Shown: one piece after another, positions 1 to 4,705 of the stretch | How the letters are laid out: every line of letters begins with the position of its first letter | How positions within the stretch are numbered: the stretch's first letter is position 1 | NCBI GenBank assembly: GCA_023145125.1 | Contig: JAGLEK010000428.1 | Location: forward strand, 1-6,930 | Origin: Bacteroidales bacterium | GTDB taxonomy: Bacteria > Bacteroidota > Bacteroidia > Bacteroidales > B18-G4 | Reading direction: 5' to 3' | DNA length: 6,930 nt | The notes under the pieces: generated by a model | The model's database searches: none | What the model saw: the letters and a program-made list of their open reading frames with translations, nothing else | What the model was told of the DNA's origin: nothing | Made by a program: the position numbers and the translations under genes

Positions 1-19
1 ATGATTGATTTGCATTCAT
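1..19 (-). other. Possible first codons of the next minus-strand gene (partial)
   Basis: Reading the minus strand past the mutL stop, an ATG occurs at 19-17 after only 10 bases and is open for six codons (M-N-A-N-Q-S) to the window edge. A second ATG in another frame lies at 15-13. Tight packing behind mutL would fit another gene of the same operon. In several Bacteroidota a rhomboid-family protease gene follows mutL, but six codons cannot identify a product. No ribosome-binding site is evident. This may be simply intergenic sequence. Confidence 0.2.
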
Positions 20-29
20 TTGTCAAATG

Positions 30-1847
30 TTAAAACAGCTTTTCAATATCTTCTTCCCTGAGCATGCTGATTATCTTTTTCCCCGAAGGGGAGGTCTCAG
101 GCATGCTGCTGCTGAATAAGCGGCTGATCAGCGATTCCATTTCTTCGGCCCCAAGTGTATTCGTATGCTTTACAGCAAGGTTTACAGCCATGGCCCTTGC
201 AAGGTTTGCGCGGATGTCCTGATCCAGGTCAAGAAGGTTATTCTTATAGTTATCCAGTATTTTTTCCAACAATTCTTTTATGTTTTTGTTCACCGTACCC
301 ATGGGTACCCCTGTGACCACCCAGGTATTTTTTCCCAGGTCGTTGATGCTGAATCCCAGTTTCTCCAGATCCGGTTTTAATTCACGAATGATCTCAGCAT
401 CGCTCAGAGGAAAGCTTATCTGCTGAGGGAACAGCTCCTGCTGGCTGGCGGCCGAACCGGATTCCAATTGCAGCATAAAGCGGTCATAAAGTATCCGCTC
501 ATGAGCCCTTCTCCTGTGAATGACCATGATTCCTGAGCTCGTGGATGTGATGAGGTATTTCCCAAGGAATTGCAGTACTCCACGGTTTGCAGAATGGCCT
601 TCTTCAGGAGAAAACATGCCTGCCTGAACTGCATCGCCATCCCTGTGGGTGTCGCCGTCATCGAATAATTTCTGCCAATTCTCGCGATTACTCCTGTCCC
701 TCTCACTTTCCGGTTTCCTGAGAGGGGGATGAGCTATGGGGTCAAAGGGATTATAATCGGATGGCTTGCTGTCAAAAGGGTTTGCGACAGGGCCGTTTTT
801 GTCAGCAGGCCGGAATGAGATGCTTTGCTCAACATTAAAGTCGATGGCAGGGGTGATGTTGAACTTTCCCAATGCCTGTCTGACAGCAGATTTAAGGATA
901 GCATATATATGCTGCTGATCCTGGAAATTGACCTCAGTTTTTGTCGGATGAATATTGATATCTATTTTGTCTGCCTCAGTTTCAATATAAATAAAATACG
1001 ACGGGTGGGAATCTGCCGGAAGCAGTTCCTGGAAAGCCTGTTCAACCGAGTGATGCAGATAGGGATGCCTGATATACCGTCCGTTAACAAAAAAATATTG
1101 CTCCCCCCTTGTTTTTCTGGCGAATTCAGGCTTGCCAATGTATCCGCTGATATTGGCAATGCTCGATTGTTCTTCCAGGGGAACCAGGCGTTCCTTGTAT
1201 TGCTTTCCATATATCGCAACGAGGCGTTCTTTCAGGCCTGCCTTTTTTAAGTGGTAGATAGGCTTATTATTGGTCTGCATGCTCATTTCGACACCTGTAT
1301 TGACAAGGGCAATACGCAGAAATTCTTCTGTGATATGCCGTAATTCAACTGTATTGGATTTGAGGAAATTCCTCCTTGCCGGAACATTAAAGAATAAGTT
1401 CTTTATAGTAATATTACTACCGTCGGAGCTTGTGCATTGTGCCTGTTCGATCACTTTGGAGCCTTCAACACGGATCTTGGTCCCTAATTCATCTTCTATC
1501 CTTTTCGTCTTCATTTCCACCTGTGCAATGGCGGCGATGGAGGCAAGGGCTTCACCACGGAACCCCAGCGTCCTGATGGCAAACAGGTCACGGGCTTCAG
1601 TGATCTTGGAGGTGGCATGCCTTTCAAAGCTCATACGGGCATCAGTCACCGACATGCCGCATCCATTGTCTATGACCTGTATAAGGGTACGTCCGGCATC
1701 TTTTACGAAGAGCTGGATGTTATCCGCGCCGGCATCGATTGCATTTTCAAGCAATTCCTTTACTGCCGAAGCAGGGCGCTGAATAACCTCACCCGCAGCT
1801 ATCTGGTTGGCTACGGAATCAGGGAGTAGTTTAATGATATCCGGCAT
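30..1847 (-). CDS. mutL: DNA mismatch repair protein MutL
   Basis: MutL is the cytoplasmic ATPase that links mismatch recognition by MutS to strand removal. The 605-residue length is normal for Bacteroidota. The N-terminal GHKL ATPase (about 1-205) is intact: E31 and N35 in the KELLENAIDAGA box, D60 in DNGCGM, the HATSKI box near 77-82, and GFRGEALASI at 95-104. A transducer domain follows (about 210-335), with the ATP-contacting lysine K303 in DINIHPTK. A polar linker (about 340-422) contains NPFD twice, at 356 and 366. The C-terminal dimerisation domain spans about 424-605, and Q469-P474 (QQELFP) resembles the QxxLxP sliding-clamp motif. At the place where nuclease-type MutLs have DQHxAHERxxxE, this protein has HRRRAHERILYD (444-455), so the first metal-site residues appear lost. 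The ATG at 1847-1845 overlaps the stop of the upstream gene as TAATG, which fixes the start and implies translational coupling. Identity is certain; endonuclease activity is doubtful. Confidence 0.97.
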   Translation of the reverse strand: MPDIIKLLPDSVANQIAAGEVIQRPASAVKELLENAIDAGADNIQLFVKDAGRTLIQVIDNGCGMSVTDARMSFERHATSKITEARDLFAIRTLGFRGEALASIAAIAQVEMKTKRIEDELGTKIRVEGSKVIEQAQCTSSDGSNITIKNLFFNVPARRNFLKSNTVELRHITEEFLRIALVNTGVEMSMQTNNKPIYHLKKAGLKERLVAIYGKQYKERLVPLEEQSSIANISGYIGKPEFARKTRGEQYFFVNGRYIRHPYLHHSVEQAFQELLPADSHPSYFIYIETEADKIDINIHPTKTEVNFQDQQHIYAILKSAVRQALGKFNITPAIDFNVEQSISFRPADKNGPVANPFDSKPSDYNPFDPIAHPPLRKPESERDRSNRENWQKLFDDGDTHRDGDAVQAGMFSPEEGHSANRGVLQFLGKYLITSTSSGIMVIHRRRAHERILYDRFMLQLESGSAASQQELFPQQISFPLSDAEIIRELKPDLEKLGFSINDLGKNTWVVTGVPMGTVNKNIKELLEKILDNYKNNLLDLDQDIRANLARAMAVNLAVKHTNTLGAEEMESLISRLFSSSMPETSPSGKKIISMLREEDIEKLF

Positions 1848-2170
1848 TATTCTGTAAAAAATCTAACGAGATTATTGATGAACCCTGTAAAAAAGATAAA
1901 ATAAAGCCCGAAAAATATTACCAGGGCATAGATGACAAGCTTCATCCAGGGGCTTGAACGTCCTGCAGCATCAGGGGCATGCTTGCGCCTCCAGCGTGTT
2001 TCCATCTGATACTTCAGGTCATCCTTAACCTCTTCGGCCGTTTTAGGCGTATTGCCATTACCGTCAAGTTCCCGCTTTCTTTTCTCAAATTCCTCCTTTT
2101 CAGGATCCCAGTACCGCGGCTTGTAACTAAATTTCTTATGCTTCGGAATTTTAAAGAATACAAATTTCAT
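1847..2170 (-). CDS. Small single-pass membrane protein coupled to mutL (unknown function)
   Basis: This 107-residue protein has no function I can name. Residues 1-75 are highly charged and probably cytoplasmic: a basic N-terminus (KIPKHKKFSYKPRYWDPEKE), an acidic/basic helical stretch at about 24-36, and a second charged region up to RWRRKH at 59-64. A strongly hydrophobic segment at about 76-97 follows, with a short tail ending in FFTE. The basic cluster before the helix predicts N-in, C-out topology by the positive-inside rule. From memory, small proteins with a similar KIPKH...YKPRYYDPEKE opening are widespread in Bacteroidota, often as unnamed conserved proteins. Its TAA overlaps the mutL ATG by one base, so the two share a transcript and probably coupled translation. 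The ATG at 2170 is preceded by a run of A residues and the 9-bp repeat leader. Real gene: likely. Role: unknown. Confidence 0.8.
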   Translation of the reverse strand: MKFVFFKIPKHKKFSYKPRYWDPEKEEFEKRKRELDGNGNTPKTAEEVKDDLKYQMETRWRRKHAPDAAGRSSPWMKLVIYALVIFFGLYFIFFTGFINNLVRFFTE

Positions 2171-2174
2171 TTTT

Positions 2175-2237
2175 CAGTAATTTCAGGCACTCCAGCTATT
2201 TCAAGTACTCCAAGCACTACAAGTATTTCAAGTACTT
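2175..2237 (-). repeat. Seven degenerate 9-bp tandem units in the leader of the small-protein/mutL operon
   Basis: Read on the plus strand, the units are CAGTAATTT, CAGGCACTC, CAGCTATTT, CAAGTACTC, CAAGCACTA, CAAGTATTT and CAAGTACTT, joined without gaps. The minus-strand consensus is close to RARTACTTG. The units nearest the minus-strand gene start are the most degenerate. The best unit contains the palindrome AAGTACTT (2230-2237). The array ends four bases before the ATG at 2170. If the candidate promoter at 2245-2252 is used, nearly the whole 5' leader consists of these repeats. One reading frame is open through the array for 22 codons. Confidence 0.8.
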
Positions 2238-2244
2238 ACAACTG

Positions 2245-2252
2245 CAAAAATA
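2245..2252 (-). promoter_or_regulatory. Candidate Bacteroidota -7 promoter element for the small-protein/mutL operon
   Basis: On the minus strand the octamer TATTTTTG matches the Bacteroides -7 consensus TAnnTTTG. A GTTG at 2277-2274, 21 bases upstream, matches three of four bases of the -33 TTTG element at suitable spacing. Transcription would begin near 2238, just before the repeat array. The octamer sits in a 7-bp inverted repeat (AAAAATA at 2246-2252 and TATTTTT at 2255-2261). That could instead be a weak AT-only hairpin behind the upstream gene. Confidence 0.4.
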
Positions 2253-2276
2253 CTTATTTTTATCAGGATTTATCAA

Positions 2277-2834
2277 CTAAGCTTTGGCAACCGAAGGAAA
2301 CCTTTGCCGTACCAGGTAGAATGCCCCGAAGAAGAGGGTGTTATAGAACAATCCTCCAACGACTTCGTTCAGGAAGAATGACATCCCTTGTGAACCATCA
2401 TTAAAGAATACCAGGCCGGCTGTATAGCACTGCATCAAACCTGCAAAGTTCTGAGCGTACAGCTGAGGCATGGTCAGCCATGCTGCAAAATTCGTGATCA
2501 GGAAGAAAATGACAGAAGATGCCAGGGATGCTCCAAGCACATTCATGCCTGTGACCTTCTTGCTTATCACCAATCCAATGGTTACGGTAATGGCAAATGC
2601 AATATAAACTGCCAGCATGCTGTCGTGGAATCCGATGAGCAGATCGCTGATAAGCATGGCAGCAACAGGTAATGCAAAAGCCAGGTACTTACGGCCCAGG
2701 TAGGCGCCGCCAAATAAAGCCATGGCAGCAATGGGAGTGAAATTTGGCCAGTGCGGGATGAGGCGCATAAAGGCTCCTGCCAGGATGATGCCGGCTAAAA
2801 CTGCAAAACGAGTATTCCAGATTTTCTTGTTCAT
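2277..2834 (-). CDS. DUF6580-like polytopic membrane protein, putative transporter component
   Basis: This integral membrane protein of 185 residues has about five or six hydrophobic segments, near 9-25, 33-50, 51-68, 73-91, 98-121 and 155-176. The N-terminal signature RLIPHWPNFTPIAAMALFGG (24-43) matches my recollection of the DUF6580 family, as do ISDLLIGFHDSM (62-73), FFLITNFAAWL (110-120) and a CYTAGLVFF-type segment (137-145). Its members are small transport-like proteins reminiscent of ECF-transporter S components. No substrate can be read from the sequence, and no vitamin or cobalamin pathway gene lies nearby. The preferred start is the ATG at 2834-2832 (MNKKIW). The frame continues two codons upstream to a TTG at 2840, but an ATG six bases later is the better choice. 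It stands alone between a divergent promoter region and a 106-bp gap, so it is probably monocistronic or weakly linked to the operon downstream. Confidence 0.85.
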   Translation of the reverse strand: MNKKIWNTRFAVLAGIILAGAFMRLIPHWPNFTPIAAMALFGGAYLGRKYLAFALPVAAMLISDLLIGFHDSMLAVYIAFAITVTIGLVISKKVTGMNVLGASLASSVIFFLITNFAAWLTMPQLYAQNFAGLMQCYTAGLVFFNDGSQGMSFFLNEVVGGLFYNTLFFGAFYLVRQRFPSVAKA

Positions 2835-2866
2835 AACCAATGGTTGTTATTTTGTCGGTAAATTTA

Positions 2867-2874
2867 CAAAAATA
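2867..2874 (-). promoter_or_regulatory. Candidate -7 promoter element for the DUF6580-like gene
   Basis: The minus-strand octamer TATTTTTG matches the Bacteroides -7 consensus TAnnTTTG and is identical to the one proposed upstream of the mutL operon. It would give a leader of roughly 25 bases before the ATG at 2834. I find no convincing TTTG at the -33 position, so support rests on the octamer and its placement. Confidence 0.35.
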
Positions 2875-2923
2875 ATTTAACGAACTATTTTGTTGTGGAC
2901 TAAATTTTAGAACACGAAATTAC

Positions 2924-2931
2924 TAAATTTG
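2924..2931 (+). promoter_or_regulatory. Candidate -7 promoter element for the amidohydrolase gene
   Basis: TAAATTTG is an exact match to TAnnTTTG. Transcription would begin close to 2938, giving a leader of about 12 to 18 bases before the ATG at 2950 or 2956. This argues against translation from the in-frame TTG at 2929, which lies inside the element. No TTTG is seen at the expected -33 distance; the nearest one, at 2889-2892, is too far upstream. Confidence 0.4.
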
Positions 2932-2955
2932 TTAATTCAAATATCTGCCATGCCC

Positions 2956-4605
2956 ATGAAAAAGATCCTTTATTTTCCGACCCTTATCCTTTTGGCCTCA
3001 TTAATCTCCTGTAATACAATGAAAAAGGACGCTGATCTGATTATTCATAATACAAGCATTTATACGCTTGACGATGCCTTCTCCGTTCAGGAGTGCCTGG
3101 TAATAAAAGATGGTAAGATACTGGCCGTAGGTGGCGATGAGCTGCTCGATACATACTTTTCAAAAAATATGCTTGATGCCGGCGGAAAGTACATCTATCC
3201 CGGTTTCTATGATGCTCATTGTCATTTCCTGAGTTATGGTGTTGGCAAGATGCAAAGGGCGGACCTTAAAGGAACTACATCTTTTGATGAGGTGGTAGAG
3301 CGTGTTGTGGAGCATTCAAAAGTAAATCCATCAGAGTGGATAGAAGGCCGTGGATGGGATCAGAACGATTGGGAGACAAAGGAATTTCCCGACAGGGAGA
3401 AACTTGATAAGCTTTTTCCTGACCGGCCGGTATTGCTGATCCGAATTGACGGACATGCTGCATTGGTTAATGGTGAAGCGCTGAGGAGAGCGGGGATCAC
3501 AGCTGAGACAGAAGTGCCCGGAGGTGATATTATTATTAAGAATGGTGAACCGAGTGGTGTGCTCATCGACAATGCCATTGAAATAGTCAGGGATCTTATT
3601 CCCGAAGAAGATCCGGAATTAAAGAAAGCCGGCCTGATGGCCGGTCAGGAGGATTGCTTTGCCACAGGGCTGACCTCTGTTATGGATGCCGGACTGAAAG
3701 TGGCTGACATCAGGCTCATCGACAGTCTTCAGCAAGCCGGTGTGCTCAAGATCAAGATCAATGCCATGCTAAGCTCCATGGATAGCAATTACCTGACATT
3801 TATGCAGCAGGGGGAATATAAAACTGATCGCTTGCATGTTAATTCCATTAAACTTTTTGCAGATGGGGCATTGGGATCACGGGGAGCGTGTATGATCCAT
3901 GATTATTCTGATGATCCCGGAAACTACGGGCTGATCATGCATAAGGAGGAATTTTACAGGGCTGTTATTGAAAATGCCGTAAGGTATAATTACCAGGTCA
4001 ATACCCATGCCATCGGTGATTCAGGCAACAGGTTCATCCTCGAGCTGTATGCCGAATACCTTGGTGGCCCGAACGACAGGCGTTGGCGCGTTGAACATGC
4101 ACAGGTCATCCATGAAGACGATTTTGATATATTTAAGCAATACAACATCATCCCTTCCGTGCAGGCGACACACGCAACTTCAGACATGTACTGGGCCATC
4201 GACAGGGTAGGGCCCGAACGGATGAAAGGCGCTTATGCATACAGGAGATTGCTTTCACTGAACGGCTGGATGCCGAATGGCACCGACTTTCCCATCGAAA
4301 AGATCAGCCCGCTGCTGACATACTATGCCGCGGTGGTTAGGAAAGACCTTGAAGGATTTCCTGAAGGTGGATTCCAGATGCAGGACGCCCTCAACAGAGA
4401 GGAAGCGCTGCGTTCAATTACGATATGGGCCGCAAAAGCTGCATTTGAAGAAAAAGAAAAGGGGAGCCTGGAAGCAGGCAAGGATGCTGACATTGTAATT
4501 CTGGACAGTGACCTGATGGCCATCGAAGAATTGGAAATACCGAAAGTGAACGTCCTGAATACCTTTGTGAACGGCGAGATGGTTTTTGGAGCCATGATGA
4601 AGTAA
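2956..4605 (+). CDS. YtcJ-like amidohydrolase lipoprotein (Amidohydro_3 family)
   Basis: This is a predicted metal-dependent amidohydrolase, 549 residues from the ATG at 2956, which is normal for the YtcJ-like family. A type II signal peptide is clear: MKK, a hydrophobic core, then lipobox LISC with C19, so the mature protein should be lipid-anchored in the envelope. A small beta-sandwich part (about 26-80) precedes the TIM barrel. Visible active-site candidates are the HxH motif (H88, H90 in DAHCHF), K299 in IKLFADGALGSR, H351 in NTHAIGDSGN, H381 in RVEHAQ and D444 in NGTDFP. The C-terminal GSLEAGKDADIVILD (503-517) is the usual barrel-to-sandwich return. Family members act on C-N bonds of varied amides and cyclic compounds, and the substrate cannot be read here. 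An in-frame ATG at 2950 is an alternative start. A TTG at 2929 is open but would lengthen the signal peptide with non-typical residues and overlaps the candidate promoter. There are no transporter or peptidase neighbours to suggest a substrate. Confidence 0.94.
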   Translation: MKKILYFPTLILLASLISCNTMKKDADLIIHNTSIYTLDDAFSVQECLVIKDGKILAVGGDELLDTYFSKNMLDAGGKYIYPGFYDAHCHFLSYGVGKMQRADLKGTTSFDEVVERVVEHSKVNPSEWIEGRGWDQNDWETKEFPDREKLDKLFPDRPVLLIRIDGHAALVNGEALRRAGITAETEVPGGDIIIKNGEPSGVLIDNAIEIVRDLIPEEDPELKKAGLMAGQEDCFATGLTSVMDAGLKVADIRLIDSLQQAGVLKIKINAMLSSMDSNYLTFMQQGEYKTDRLHVNSIKLFADGALGSRGACMIHDYSDDPGNYGLIMHKEEFYRAVIENAVRYNYQVNTHAIGDSGNRFILELYAEYLGGPNDRRWRVEHAQVIHEDDFDIFKQYNIIPSVQATHATSDMYWAIDRVGPERMKGAYAYRRLLSLNGWMPNGTDFPIEKISPLLTYYAAVVRKDLEGFPEGGFQMQDALNREEALRSITIWAAKAAFEEKEKGSLEAGKDADIVILDSDLMAIEELEIPKVNVLNTFVNGEMVFGAMMK

Positions 4606-4705
4606 GATCATCCCCCCGGCTGCGAAAACCGTGGTTTTAAGTTTTATTAAGAAATATCAGGAAACGTTTTTCCGTTTTTATAATAACCCATTAAAACAGC
4701 GCCTT
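4606..4705 (+). other. Gap between amidohydrolase and macroglobulin genes, with weak hairpins
   Basis: This 100-bp AT-rich gap holds two short inverted repeats. AAAAC/GTTTT (4625-4629 and 4634-4638, 4-base loop) is followed by mixed A/T. AAACG/CGTTT (4662-4666 and 4673-4677) runs into further T residues. Either could be a weak intrinsic terminator, but both stems are short. TAAGTTTT (4638-4645) matches seven of eight positions of TAnnTTTG, and TATAAT occurs at 4679-4684. The macroglobulin gene may therefore have its own promoter, but none is convincing. Confidence 0.3.

Larger units (their letters stand above)
2835..2949. promoter_or_regulatory. Divergent intergenic region with repeated TAAATTT boxes
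   Basis: This AT-rich spacer separates the minus-strand membrane protein gene from the plus-strand amidohydrolase gene and must hold promoters for both. TAAATTT occurs three times, at 2859-2865 (inside the palindrome GTAAATTTAC, 2858-2867), 2901-2907 and 2924-2930. The last two copies extend to ACTAAATTT and lie 23 bp apart. TTTGT (2851-2855) and ACAAA (2866-2870) form short inverted arms around the first copy. These could be operator half-sites or chance products of base composition. Confidence 0.4.

Noticed and set aside
295..308. Perfect 14-bp palindrome GTACCCATGGGTAC
   Set aside because: It lies within the mutL coding sequence for VPMGT and is explained by codons; no second copy was seen.
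825..1782. Plus-strand open frames of 141 and 170 codons opposite mutL
   Set aside because: They lie fully antisense to a well-conserved MutL, have no recognisable domain, and their composition is that expected of reverse-strand shadows.
2246..2261. AT-only inverted repeat as terminator of the DUF6580-like gene
   Set aside because: The stem is all A/T with a very short loop and overlaps a better-supported promoter element.
1979..2404. Plus-strand 141-codon open frame crossing the repeat array
   Set aside because: It spans parts of two minus-strand genes and the gap between them. Its middle is translated 9-bp repeat (Ser/Thr-rich), and it shows no start signal.
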